From the NCBI GenBank assembly GCA_023055505.1, contig JALIRH010000001.1, positions 99,355,034-99,419,033 on the forward strand: 64,000 bases of DNA, read 5' to 3'. Below, piece by piece: positions 22,335 to 32,874 of this stretch. The notes below the pieces were generated by a model, which was not told where the DNA came from, did no database searches, and worked only from the letters and a program-made list of their open reading frames with translations. Each line of letters begins with the position of its first letter. Positions within the stretch are counted from its first letter, which is position 1. Origin of the DNA: Callipepla californica brunnescens (Eukaryota; Chordata; Aves; Galliformes; Odontophoridae). The position numbers were made by a program, and so were the translations under genes.

Positions 22335-23038
22335 ATGGCCGTTCCGGCTGCGCTGATCCCTCCGGCCCCGCTGGTCCCCCCTCAGCCTCCGGTCTCAACT
22401 TCTGCCGCCTGCACCACCACCACCACCACCACCTCCTCCTCCTCCTCGGCGGCCGCCACCTCCTCTCCGGCTCCGGCCATCGCTCCCCCGCCGCCCGCCT
22501 CGGGGACGAACCTATTCCGCCCGGAGCCCATCGCAGCGCCGGCGGCGGCCGCAGTCACCTCCACCACCACCACCACCACCACGAGCGGAGGCAGCGGCGG
22601 AGGCAGCGGCGGCGGCGGCGGCGGCGGCAGCCCCAGCCTGGGCACCGGCGGCGGCACCTCCACGCCCAACGCCGGCGCGGCCGGCAGCCTGCCCGGCAAG
22701 CCCGTGTACTCGACCCCGTCCCCGGTGGAGAACACCCCCCAGAATAACGAGTGCAAGATGGTGGATCTGAGGGGGGCCAAAGTGGCCTCCTTCACCGTGG
22801 AGGGCTGCGAGCTCATCTGCCTGCCCCAGGCGTTCGACCTCTTCCTGAAGCACTTGGTGGGGGGCTTGCACACGGTCTACACCAAGCTGAAGCGCCTGGA
22901 GATCACGCCCGTGGTCTGCAACGTGGAGCAGGTCCGCATCCTGCGGGGGCTGGGGGCCATCCAGCCCGGCGTCAACCGCTGCAAACTCATCTCCCGGAAG
23001 GATTTCGAGACCCTCTACAACGACTGCACCAACGCCAG
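22335..23038 (+). CDS. DACH1: DACH1 exon 1 coding part (dachshund homolog 1, N-terminal 234 residues plus a split codon)
   Basis: DACH1 is a nuclear transcriptional co-regulator of the SKI/SNO/DAC family that acts with SIX and EYA proteins in eye, limb, kidney and neural development. The first ATG of the frame, at 22335, has a strong context (A at -3, G at +4) and gives MAVPAALIPP, which I recognise as the vertebrate DACH1 start. Residues 1-136 are low complexity: Pro/Ala-rich, Thr-7 at 27-33, Ser-5 at 34-38, Thr-7 at 77-83 and a Gly/Ser tract at 85-99. The conserved block starts near LPGKPVYSTPSPVENTPQ (119-136). Residues about 140-234 are most of the DACHbox-N, a winged-helix-like DNA-binding fold; CLPQ lies at 162-165 and the exon ends in LYNDCTNA. 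The long poly-Ser and poly-Gly tracts I recall from mammalian DACH1 are absent, so the N-terminus is shorter. The exon is incomplete: 704 coding bases end in AG of a split codon (Ser expected). Open frame beyond 23038 is intron. Confidence 0.96.
22413..22433 (+). repeat. (ACC)7 tract coding for Thr-7 in DACH1 exon 1
   Basis: Seven successive Thr codons are all ACC, encoding residues 27-33, followed by a TCC-rich Ser-5 run. A second run of seven ACC codons lies at 22563-22583 (residues 77-83). Use of one codon throughout suggests recent growth by replication slippage rather than selection for each residue. Confidence 0.85.
22587..22628 (+). repeat. GGC-rich Gly/Ser tract in DACH1 exon 1
   Basis: Residues 85-98 are Gly with occasional Ser, encoded mainly by GGC and GGA repeats. 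It is the place where mammalian DACH1 carries much longer Gly and Ser runs, as I recall the family, so this bird version is short. Confidence 0.75.
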
Positions 23039-23044
23039 GTACCG
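23036..23044 (+). other. DACH1: 5' splice site, DACH1 exon 1 / intron 1
   Basis: The junction reads CAG|GTACCG, with the exon ending at 23038. The known DACH1 protein continues ...TNAS-S/R-PGRPPK, so a split Ser codon (AG|N) fits the position. After the GT the translation changes to a Pro/Arg/Gly-rich GC-driven reading frame unlike DACH1. The +3 to +6 bases (ACCG) are a weak match to the usual AAGT, so the donor may depend on exonic enhancers or nearby G runs. Confidence 0.85.
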
Positions 23045-23137
23045 CCGCGAGCCGAGCGCTCGGCCCCCCCGCCCCCGTCCCACCCCCGCGCGGTGCGCTG
23101 CGGCGCCGCTCTCCGCCGCCGACCCCGGGGAGGGTGA

Positions 23138-23555
23138 GGGGGGGGGGGGGGGTGGCTGTGTCCCCCTGCGCTACGCGCCGCGCTGCCGTCCCCTACTGCG
23201 TGCTCCCCTACCCAGGCCGAGGCGTGGCCCCAAGTGCCACTGGGGTGCAGCTTTAACCCCGCGGAGAAGCGGCCGGGGAGGTGGAATGGGGTTGGGGGGG
23301 GGGGGGGGGCGAGGCGCTGCCCGGAGGCCGCTGGGCCGCCGAGCGCTGTCATACACTTTTGTGCGGCCGCCACATGGCGGGCGGGGAGGAGCGGGCTGCG
23401 ATCGGGGCAGGGGGCATGGGGCCGAGCAGGTGCGAGCGGGTGCCGACGCGGGGTGGGGGTTGGGGGAGGGGAAGGGGGGGGGGGGGGGTCGACGGGGACG
23501 CGCGCACGGCGGCGCGCTCCCGGCCCCTCTCACCCTGGGGTCGGGCGGGGGGGGG
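23138..23555 (+). repeat. Four long G homopolymers at the start of intron 1
   Basis: Runs of 15, 16, 15 and 9 G occur at 23138-23152, 23294-23309, 23474-23488 and 23547-23555 on the transcribed-RNA-like strand. They lie 100-517 bases after the splice donor, in CpG-island DNA. G runs there favour RNA or DNA quadruplexes and R-loops and can act as intronic splicing enhancers. Exact lengths in homopolymers are prone to sequencing error. Confidence 0.8.
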
Positions 23556-25420
23556 AAAGCCCCGAAGTTGGCAGGGAGCGGGGAGAAGCAGAAGGAGCTG
23601 GCGAAAGAGGAAATTCCTACCGCGGGGCGAAAGCGCGAGGCTGTTACCTCCGCGCCTGTAGGGTTACGGGATCGGGGTCCGTAAGGGTCGCGCCGCCGCC
23701 GTGACCCTGCGCTGGGGATGGAGCACCGCGCGGATCCCGCTGCCGCTCTGAGCGCAGAGCACAGCGTTGGCACATCTCGGGGTGCGGCGGGAGCCGGCAC
23801 GTGGGGAATTAACCCCGTGCGGTTTCGTGCTGGCGGTGGGGGGGACGTGCCCCGCTTCCCCACACGGAGCGGCCCGGGGTTGGCACCGAGACGTGGATGG
23901 ATGGAGCTCCTCGGTGACCCGGGCAGCGAGGCCCGGGTAACTTCCCAGTGATGACATAACCCCGACTTTGGGGACTGCGTTGTTGCAGCTCACATCGATA
24001 GGTGTTTCTGTTGTCACAGCTCTGCCGAGAGTTCAACGTTCGCTCCTTAAAAGTAGCTCGAGTTTCATTTTGTCACGCTCACGTCGTGCGATGCACAACT
24101 TCAGCACGTGGGAGTGGAAAAAAAAGAAGAAAAAAAGAAAAGGGGAGAAACTTTTCTTTGGGGACAGGGCGGGTGCAGGTCCCCTTACCTGGCAGGGCAC
24201 GGCCGTGGCACCAACAGCACAGGTCTGTGCTGCACTGCCATCCAGCACGGTGAGAATTACAGGCGTGGGTTCAGGAGCGGATGGGATTTGACCCTTAAAA
24301 AGCGTAATTGCAGCAGACATATTTATACGTCCATTAAGCAAATAACTTAATGGAAAGGATTTGCGATGCGTATGCAGAACGCGTTATTACGGTATAGAAA
24401 GATAAAGCAAAGTGGGTCAGTGAGTTTGGGTCAGAACGGGTGATACCATCGGAACATCAAACTGTATTTACTTTTCTGGGCTTCCCCTCCGATACGTTTC
24501 AGCCTGGCTCTTCGTTCCTTGCGAACTAATTATTTGTAATCATTTCTGACTGTGCAGCACTCACGTAGGGCATTGTGATCCACTCTGCAGCGATTGCAGT
24601 GACCTTCCCGGGCTCTGCTCCGCTGGTAAACGTCTGTCTGTGTCTGAGTGGACACTGTTGCGGAGATGGAGCTGTAGGAGCCGGCTCCATCCCAGCGGCT
24701 GAATTGTTACAGTGCTCGGATGGAGAAATTGTGACCCAGCATCTTATCACCGTTGTATTTGTCTCACGATCAGCTGATGCACTCAAATACACTAATCCCT
24801 TTTTGGAAAGCTTCATCAAGGTTAATAGGTTGTTTAATCAAAAAAAAAAAAAAGGCATCCAAATAAAGCCATTGCTTTGCTGTTCTTTAAATGGATGGAA
24901 TCGTTAGTTGCCAGTCGCCGTGGAAATCGTCTGTAATAACTTATTTCAGGATAGAAAAGTTTTAGATGTGTTTCACCGAAATGATATGTTTTAACTGTGA
25001 TATTGCTATTAAAAAAAAAAAGAAATCGATAAACCAAAAATCAATGAAACACCAAGGGATTTTCTATTGAATGCTTTATGTGGAGTTCTGTAAAGTGAAT
25101 TGGTTTCTGTGTTTATTTGTGATACTACTAATAATAACATGATACTAAAGGACCTTTTTCTAAATTAGGCTCTGTATCAGTTCACTGGAAAAAGCAGCCT
25201 TCCGCTATGGAGGATGACTTTTCTTTTCTGGTCCTACTGACCTTTGCTTTTATTTTCCCCATAAAAAGCATCAGTTGCCAAACAGAAATCCAGGAAATAG
25301 CAAACTGTGCGTTTAGCCTGCATTATGATTAAATGGTTTGACATTAATGGGATGCTAGAAAGCCATATGCCAAACAAATAGGAGAAGCGTAAAGGCAAAA
25401 CATGAACAATATTTAAGGCT
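23556..25420. other. Intron 1, CpG-island shoulder and onset of AT-rich intron
   Basis: GC-rich to about 23.95 kb, then progressively AT-rich. It contains short A runs near 24840 and 25010 and no supportable gene. Open frames to about 110 codons occur on both strands in the GC-rich part, where stop codons are rare by composition. Confidence 0.6.
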
Positions 25421-25433
25421 ATTGGTTGCCAAT
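25421..25433. promoter_or_regulatory. Palindromic CCAAT pair (ATTGGttgCCAAT)
   Basis: Inverted CCAAT pentamers separated by three bases make a perfect 13-bp dyad in intron 1. It resembles a compressed NFI palindrome or a head-to-head NF-Y pair. No promoter signature surrounds it, so function is uncertain. Confidence 0.3.
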
Positions 25434-26559
25434 CGCATCAAGGTTTTCCTGGATGAGTCCGTGGAGCAGAGCAGCGCACTGTGCACTGGATGTCACCTGC
25501 GTGGGATTAATGACCTGGAAGCTATTGATCCCAGATTGTTCTGGCCTCTTGTGTCTCGAGCACTTGCTGTGGAATTCTGACATGCTGGTCCCTTCCTGGA
25601 ATTTCCCATAGACTTAGATTGGCTTTGGATCGTGCCCACGGCAGGCTGAGAGCGTGCCTTCTTCTGACCTCCCTCCCGTGGCCAGGACATGTTAATCTCT
25701 GCTGACATTTGAGGATGATTTGAATGAGTTCATTGACATTCATACTTAAAGTAAGAGAGTCGCTTGCTCTGTTTGGGAGTTGTTTACAAATTTTGGGAAG
25801 CAACCCAACTGATCTGGGAGTGCAGAGGGGAAAGATTCCCAACGTGAAGCAGTTCCCCCCACCCCCAAAGCCTGTCTTGCAGCCTCTCTGCTGTAGCTTC
25901 TGCTGCTCTCAGGGATGTAAACCTGGCGTGTGTGTGTTTGCGGAGCGCTCAGTGCTCGCATCCTTTCCCTCCTGTTCGTATTAATTAAGGGAGCATCTCA
26001 CCCAGATAGGTTAGTGCAGATCACAGGTAGTTTAAACCCGTCAGCAGCGCAGCTGCAAATAATTCCAGATGCACAGGACGTGGGGATACGGCGATGACCT
26101 CCCTTCTTGCCGTCGATTACTAAAATATAACATAATCGGCAGAAATACGGCGGCTTTTATGAGCGAAGGAGACTTCTGGAAGGCCGGATAATAAATTGTA
26201 GGACCTATAAAAGAGTGAAAGGTGTGGAGGCAGCTTACGCACGTTCAGAACAGCTGGCGGGGCTCCAGCCGTGTGCCAGAACAGAACTTTAACGCCCATC
26301 TCGGGGCATTTATTTGTTGGTGAATACTACAGAGGAGAAGCTGCGCTCTTTGGAGCACAATTGCCACAACCGGAGCAGCCCGTGTATCCCCTTAATCTGA
26401 TGCTTGCCCGGTGACACCTGGGAAGGGCTGTAGCTGATATAAAAATGTACACTCTGCTGTCGGTTCCGCATCAACTTGACTTAAGAGAGCGGTGTGAAAG
26501 CACAGCGATGTACACTTCTACAACGCAAAGTTCTTCGTAGTCTCCACAAACTCCAGCAC
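25434..26559. other. Intron 1, no gene seen
   Basis: Moderately GC, with scattered CpGs retained between 26.0 and 26.5 kb, which may reflect conserved non-coding DNA. No repeat or exon was recognised. Confidence 0.5.
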
Positions 26560-26665
26560 CAAGCTCCCACTTGGTAGGCCTGCGCTCCTTTCTCGGGACT
26601 GCCCGCACACGAGCGGGGCCGAGCTGGGCGCTATTTTCCCTGCAGCTCCCAGAGCTGAGGGCATA

Positions 26666-26695
26666 GCCGTGCCGTGCCGTGCCGTGCCGTGCCGT
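26666..26695 (+). repeat. (GCCGT)6 pentanucleotide microsatellite
   Basis: Six perfect GCCGT units followed by a degenerate GCGGT, within the intronic CpG island. Each unit carries a CpG, so the tract may be a methylation-sensitive, length-variable element. Confidence 0.9.
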
Positions 26696-26726
26696 GCGGT
26701 GCCGGCGGGGCGCGCTCCCGCGGAAG

Positions 26727-26740
26727 CCGCCCCCTGTTGG
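26727..26740 (-). promoter_or_regulatory. CTCF-like motif in the intronic CpG island
   Basis: On the minus strand the site reads CCAACAGGGGGCGG, close to the CTCF core CCASCAGRGGGCGC. It points toward the + oriented site at 21459, so the two are convergent across promoter, exon 1 and the start of intron 1. Motif evidence only. Confidence 0.4.
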
Positions 26741-27080
26741 CCGCTGCGCGCCCCCGGCTCTTCCCCCAGCACATCCCCTGCTCGGGGCGGTCTCATCTGC
26801 TCGTTGTGCCTAAGGTCGGGAGTGTATCGCGAATGCTGGTTGGGGATGATGATTTAGGGGGGTTCTTCTCCTCTCCTGTTAGTGGATCGTTCCAGAGGGC
26901 TGTTTTTTTTTTTTCCCCCATCGCTGTGATTCATCATCACAGAGTTCTCGTACGCTGTGTTAAATGTGAATATTCTGCTGGAGAACCGTGACCTGCTAAA
27001 TAGCTGCTGCCGTCCGTGCCAGCCTGGCGCGGGTGGATCCCCCGGGCTGTCCCGGATCAGGGCAGAGGAGCGGTGCGGTT

Positions 27081-30000
27081 GGGCTGCATGCAGAGGTGCA
27101 TCTCTGCTGCAGGAGGGCTCAGTGGAGCTCAGGAACTGCAAAGCTCCATCAGCGCTGTGTGAGCAGAGGGTCCGGAACTACGGCAGCCCCTGCCTGCTTT
27201 TAAGCAACAGAACTACGTTTAGATCCTCTTTGTTCTTTTAGAAGTTAAATATGTTTTCTCTTAAAACTAACGTTTTGAGCATCTGCTTTGCATTAGGAGC
27301 TAATTCCTTCCATTGTTTCCAAATAGTTATTAACCTTTTGCAAATTATGTGCCGCAGAGTAGTTTTTTCAATAATCTTTACGTGTGTGTTCTGTAGCAGT
27401 GCTTTAATGCGAGTGGACATCATAGGAATTGACAGCAAATTTTCAGTCGCCGAAATACGCGTTTAATTGATGGAGCTGAAGATTCATCTGCAAAAGCCAG
27501 TATGATCCACAGAGTTAATTCATATATATTTCATTTCTCCAGTGTGCATTAAGGAAGATTTTTTTTTTTTCTCCGTCATCATTGAAACCATTTTCAAAAA
27601 TCCTACAGCATAAACCAGAATATTTATTTTTACGGTCAAAATGTATCTGTGGCTCAAAGTGACAAAATGCAGTGTGCTTCCTGAAGCAACTTTTCCTGTA
27701 GCTCCCTGCCTGCATTCTGCCTGTGTGTCTGTGTCTGATACAGGGCTCAGTTTGGGGCATAACTGCTGCTGATGCTCCATTTCTCATGCACTACGGAGTA
27801 CTGAAGTGCAGTATGTTGTGTATGGGTCTTTATCATTAACCGAATTCTCTGATGCTGTGTTCTCAAATATTAGGTATCTTCTTTTTTTTCTTTTTTTAAT
27901 GGAAAGGAAAAAATAGTAGTGGTGCAGTTTCCATAGCGTAAATACTAAAAAGCTGTCAGGGAACTGCATGAGAGGAAGGATCAGTTCTGGACATGCAGTT
28001 AAATCCCTATTTCAGATTCTTTACTCTGAAGTAGTGATGAGCTACGTCAGGGAAGGATAACATGTAAATACTGTGCACCTACACTGTCCTGGGAAGCTGC
28101 ATTGGTCTCTTTTAGAGATGGCGTGTTGGGCAGTGTGGGCCCTGAGTGGCACTTAGGGTACACTGACCCAAACTTCTGTGTGAGCTGAGATGGAGGAATG
28201 GATCTCAGGCTGCATTTCAGCTCACGTTGCTTTTAAATCGTGTTTTGTGGTAACTACATCTACGGTCAGCAAGTGTGTGAATATCCGCAATACAGTTGGC
28301 AGTGCTAAATGGAACAATCCTGTAAACCATGTGTATCAAAACAGCTAATTAACAACAAAATAGAAACTTTGTATAACAGTCCCAAACAGTTTTTAATATT
28401 CTTCATGTTTATGATTTTATTTTAATAAATCAGGCTAAGGCTTTTACTGCGAGGCCACGAGGATTCAGTCTCATGTGGGTACGTAGCTGTCTGTTCATTT
28501 TTCCATCTCAGGGGGTGCCCCGTTCACTGCAAAACTCATTTACGGTAGAGATTTACTCAGCGTCCTGTGTGTTTTGCATCTTCCTTGTGAAGGAGAAAAT
28601 GATTTAAGCATGACAAAAGAAATACTTCTTTTGGTTTCAAATATTGAACAGATTTGATGTTCATTGAAAGGCTAAAATTAGCTGTAGTTCAGAAACAGGT
28701 GCACCTGGTGGAATTTAGCCATATGGTTTATTTATAGAAAAACTATATAAATTCTATGGATGAATAAAATCCTGCCGCTGTAACATGCTCTTATCCTAAT
28801 GGAAAAAGAACATCCAGCGAGTGTGGCGGTGTGAACTGGGAACTAAATTCTGCCAGATACATTCCTTTTTATCTAAAATAAGCTTGGATTCAAGCTGGGC
28901 TTTCAGTCTCGTTTTCTTTCTCCACTTATTATGGTTTTACGTGATGCTAAAAATACCGAGAAGAAAATACCTTAACTACGTTGCTGACAACTTGAGATAA
29001 TAGAGTTACACACTGGAGCTGAATGGGGCTGGAGAGAAAAGGGAAGAAAGGAGCAGGGAGGACTGCAGCAAAGATTTTTGGATAATTGACAGCCACATAT
29101 TTGTTGTGTTACAATGTCGGGATTGAAGTTCATAACTCTGAATAACGTTCCCGTTAGAGCACTTGTTAATGATACTGCACTGAAAACATGTTTTCCACAT
29201 TTGGCCAGAAAGCTGTTGTTCAGAACATGTCTCAGAATATGCTCGTGTATACAAATTGTTGTGTGATGGTAATGGTTTTTAAAACCTTTTACTTTTGGGA
29301 AATGCTTGGCTTTTTCATCTTACATAAAAGAATTGTAAGGGATCAAAAATAAATTAGCAGTCAAAAGTAAACTTTAAAGGGAACAGGCAGTATATTTTTG
29401 ATTAGTATTTAATTGCATCTTTAGTAACCGTGATTTTATGTTGTTCTCATACTTGGTAATGAGTTTATATTTTTTTTTAATGTGAAGCCAGATCAGGATT
29501 TTACTTTCGGTTCTTAGAAAGAGCTTTCAGGTTATTAGTACTGTATTTTTAAGAGATGTATAAAGAGCGTGCTGCATTTCTGTCTGTGATACATCTAGCC
29601 AGGGTTTATTAATAGTGTCTGTGTTCTTTAAAAGACGCTAGTACCAAAGCTGCTTTTTTGAATTACGCTTTTTCAAATGCAGTCAAAACATAAACTTAAT
29701 ATTTTAATTAGTTTTCTATTGTATTTTAATAGATACCAGTCTTCTCCGTCTTTATGAAGTATGTAATTTGTTTCCAGTCTCCTGGGCTGCTGTAAAAATC
29801 TTTATTTATTGGAGAAGGTCACCTGTAGGACTTAGCTATTTACATTAAAAATGCTGTGGTTTTAAACCGTGCCTTCTTTTAAGAATGTGGATAGTCCTGT
29901 TGATTTCAATGGCCTACACACATCTTTAAACCAAGCATATGCTAATATATTTAGAAACTCTCCTCTGGAAGAACCAAGTGAAATATTTGGTAGAAAGCTC

Positions 30001-31063
30001 TATTATTATATGCTGTTTTGTGTTTGTGCAGACAGTTTGAAAGCAGTAGAAGTATTTCAGTTTTAGTGTCCTGTAAATTACACTTGTTGCATAAAACAGA
30101 AATGTGGAGATTCGTGTTGTATTTTTAACATTTTTATGAGTATCGCATTCTTTTGTGTTAATTTTAAGAAATAAGGGTGATGTCTTGGTAGGAATGAATA
30201 TCAGAATTTATTATTAGCCATGGGTTTATAATTCCTGCTAGGAGCCCCTGAATTCATTTTTGTAGCACAGAAGAAAAAGCCTGTCTCTTAGTAAGGGAAT
30301 GAGCACTCGGAGATGTGCGCCCGTGGCTGTCACTTTTCACGTTTTAGTTCATATAGTCACTGATAGTTTGGCGGGAAGGAAATGAAACCATTTTCCAATT
30401 GTTTTCAGTTTCCTTACATTTTTGCTTAAAACAAAACAAACAAACAAAAAAAAAAAGGGATGGGGGGGAGGAAAATGTCTCAAGAGGACCTCAGTGTATA
30501 TACAAATGAATAGTCATATGTATATGTTCTCTCTTTTTTTTCCCCCTCTCTTAGCTTCTTACAGCGCTTCCTACAGATGATACATAGAACTTTATTCTCC
30601 GTGTCTACATTTACCACTCAAAACTAACGCCACGGTAGTGCTTCTGATTTCCTCGTATAGCGTTCTAATTCAAAGCAGGACCTTTTATAATTTCTTTTAT
30701 TTATTTATTTATTTTGAGTTGGTAGTCATAGCTTTTAAAAGGCCGGATTTAAAAATAAGCATACCATGCTACAGTATGTCGTACAGTGCTGTGTACTGTA
30801 GGTAATTTGTGATTCCACTGATTGTACTCTGTCTCTTCTAAGTTACGTTGATGCTGAAATATCAAGTTAGAAACGGATCGTAGTTGAAAATGAAGTTCCC
30901 ACTGCAGTAATTTACAGTTTAAAGTATGGCTGTGTATTGCACAAGCGAAGTACGTTTTTGAAAAACAATGAGAGAAATGTGTTAGAAATACTGATTTAGC
31001 AACATGTCGCTGTTCCAGGAGTACGTATGCAAATTATTAGTTAAGGAAGGAGTCATAACATTT
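27081..31063. other. Intron 1, no gene seen
   Basis: AT-rich intronic DNA with a TTTA microsatellite at 30697-30715. No exon, transposable element or RNA gene was recognised. Confidence 0.55.
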
Positions 31064-31099
31064 CCTGTGCAGGTCATCTGTTTAGTAGAGATGTTTGGG
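31064..31099 (+). repeat. 36-bp direct repeat, copy 1
   Basis: This 36-base stretch recurs at 32839-32874 with 35 of 36 bases identical; the one difference is T here and A there at position 16. Flanks do not align well on either side. Both copies begin CCTGTGCAG, which also looks like a 3' splice-site core. Family unknown. Confidence 0.8.
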
Positions 31100-32838
31100 T
31101 ATAGCCTCAGCTGTTGGGTTGGCTTGACGCCATCTCAGTGTACAACAGGTGTGATGGGACTGGGAATCAACAAACTTTCCATAGATTTTTCCTTTCAGAG
31201 CTTCTCTTGCATCTCCACTAGAAGGTGAAGGAAATGGTGGGATTCATCTTCAGTGGAAGCTCGGCACCACAGCGTGTAGATCTCAGATCTGCACATGCAG
31301 GGAGAGCCATTTGCATAAAGACACTGAATGTGTTGACTGCTGCCCTTCCTCTGTTCTTTGCATGTGCTTTTAAAATGCTCCGCCTATGTCGAAGCCACAG
31401 CGGAGGTCAGTCTGCCTGGGGGCTGAGGTGGGGCAGTCTTTTTTGTATGCTGACCTTGGGCGTGTGCCTGAACTTGAAGGCATGCATTAGAAGACGTTTG
31501 CATGGAGCTGACCAATGTACACTGCTAGGCTGGGGAGGACCTGATGGAGCCAGAAGGACCACAGTCTCAAATGGGGTGATTTGTGTAGCTCAGTTGCACA
31601 GTCAGAATCAACCCATTACCACTCTGGCTTCATTGCTGGGAGATTCAGGCTCCGGTACACAGTGCACATAATGTTAAACACAGTCATCTCAGGTTGTTAC
31701 TTCAGGAGTGGGGCTTCTCTGGCATTCAGCTCTGCTGCTGAGGCTTTACTGTTGCAGGTCTGCCAAGTACATGTTTTATCTTTTGCAGTGACCCCTTAGG
31801 TGATTTTGTCTTGTGGCATCTTATTTTACATATTTTATTACTGAAATTAGTATAATACAGTGATATCACGAGAGGTAATAAAATAATAGTTATGAAATAC
31901 CTTGTGAAACGTCGGTGTATTCACAAATATTCCAAACTATGACTACATATGTAAAACATTTTGACATTGAAGGAGAAAGATGTTGTCAGTTAAAACTGCT
32001 GGCATTGTTATGTGATAAGGTCGTCTGTTCTTTTACTTGGTGTGCCAGTTGCTGAAAGACAGATATTTATTTTTAGAGATGAAAAAAGCATTTTCATCAG
32101 CTTAAATGAAGAGATCCAACTGGTTGCAAATACTGTTTTGTGAAATCTCGTTTCACCCATGCAAGTGTTTTCTTTGTGGAAGGTGTGCTGTAATTGGGAT
32201 GGGCTTTCCAGCCCACCTAATCGTTTTCTTTCACAATTCCAGAATGCATGCAGATTTGAACTTGTAGCCAGGAAAAAGTGCTGCCATGCTTCAAATTGCC
32301 AAAGGACCTCAAGGGACAGAAACTTGACCTGGTTTTATGAAACCATAGAATTACATTTATACAAGCTACCCCATGGGAAAGGAATGAACTGATCCCAATT
32401 CGTTTCTAAATACTGGGGCCTTACGGGTCACATTTGAATTGTCCCCTACACCTGTTTTTCTACTAAATATTTCTAAGGACATTTTTAGAAACTTACTTTA
32501 CATTAGGTATGGGTCACGTGCCTAATATTTAACAGTTCAGCGTTCTAATTTGTTAAAATGTCTAATGGTTTCTCAGCATAAGTAAGCTGCAAAAGGTTTA
32601 AATTATAGACTTTGTTCAGTGTGGGTTAAATCCTCCTCTGGCTTTAGTAACTTAGGCTTCGTTTCCCTGCACACGAATTGCAAATCCCCGAATGGTTGGT
32701 GATTAGAGTCAGTACATGTTGTATAGCCTATAAGTAAGGGATTGCTTCTCCAGCTGGATGAGTGAGCTGCTTGCTTGGGACGTGGGATGAGGTGGGCCAA
32801 GGTTTAAAACAGGTCATCCATTGAGACAAGTTGCAGTC
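31100..32838. other. Intron 1 between the 36-bp repeats, no gene seen
   Basis: Somewhat GC-richer at 31.2-31.8 kb with a 148-codon open frame at 31225-31671 that has no recognisable domain and no conserved-looking features. It may be an old unclassified repeat. Confidence 0.4.
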
Positions 32839-32874
32839 CCTGTGCAGGTCATCAGTTTAGTAGAGATGTTTGGG
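32839..32874 (+). repeat. 36-bp direct repeat, copy 2
   Basis: Second copy of the motif at 31064-31099, 1,775 bases downstream in the same orientation. Confidence 0.8.

Larger units (their letters stand above)
21150..23950. promoter_or_regulatory. DACH1: CpG island spanning the DACH1 promoter, exon 1 and start of intron 1
   Basis: CpG dinucleotides and GC content rise abruptly near 21.15 kb and fall back near 23.95 kb, against AT-rich flanks depleted of CpG. No TATA box is evident before the leader. A GC box lies at about 21746-21754 and a TCF/LEF-like CTTTGATC at 21846-21853. Large TATA-less CpG-island promoters are typical of developmental regulators kept in a bivalent state. The island limits are by eye. 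Confidence 0.85.
26560..27080. promoter_or_regulatory. Small intronic CpG island
   Basis: A CpG-dense patch about 3.5 kb into intron 1, separate from the main promoter island. It holds a (GCCGT)6 repeat and a CTCF-like site. Intragenic islands often mark alternative promoters or enhancers; I see no TATA box, start-codon-bearing exon or clear splice donor that would prove one here. Confidence 0.5.

Noticed and set aside
22382..22873. Antisense open frames opposite DACH1 exon 1
   Set aside because: They mirror the repeats of the real exon (poly-Val, poly-Gly) and have no independent support.
22260..23684. 474-codon open frame through exon 1 into intron 1 as one long protein
   Set aside because: The first codon is GTG, the true ATG is at 22335, and after 23038 the translation stops resembling DACH1 and becomes GC-driven Gly/Arg/Pro sequence beyond a GT donor.
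23171..23863. 230-codon minus-strand frame opposite intron 1
   Set aside because: Pro/Arg-rich translation of CpG-island DNA with no domain; long open frames are expected where stop codons are scarce.
31064..31099. CAG|GTCATC as a recursive splice site of the long intron
   Set aside because: Recursive sites need a good donor (GTAAGT or GTGAGT) straight after the acceptor; GTCATC is poor.
31225..31671. 148-codon + strand frame as a hidden exon or gene
   Set aside because: No domain or family resemblance, and no convincing splice sites or promoter; at this length chance is adequate.
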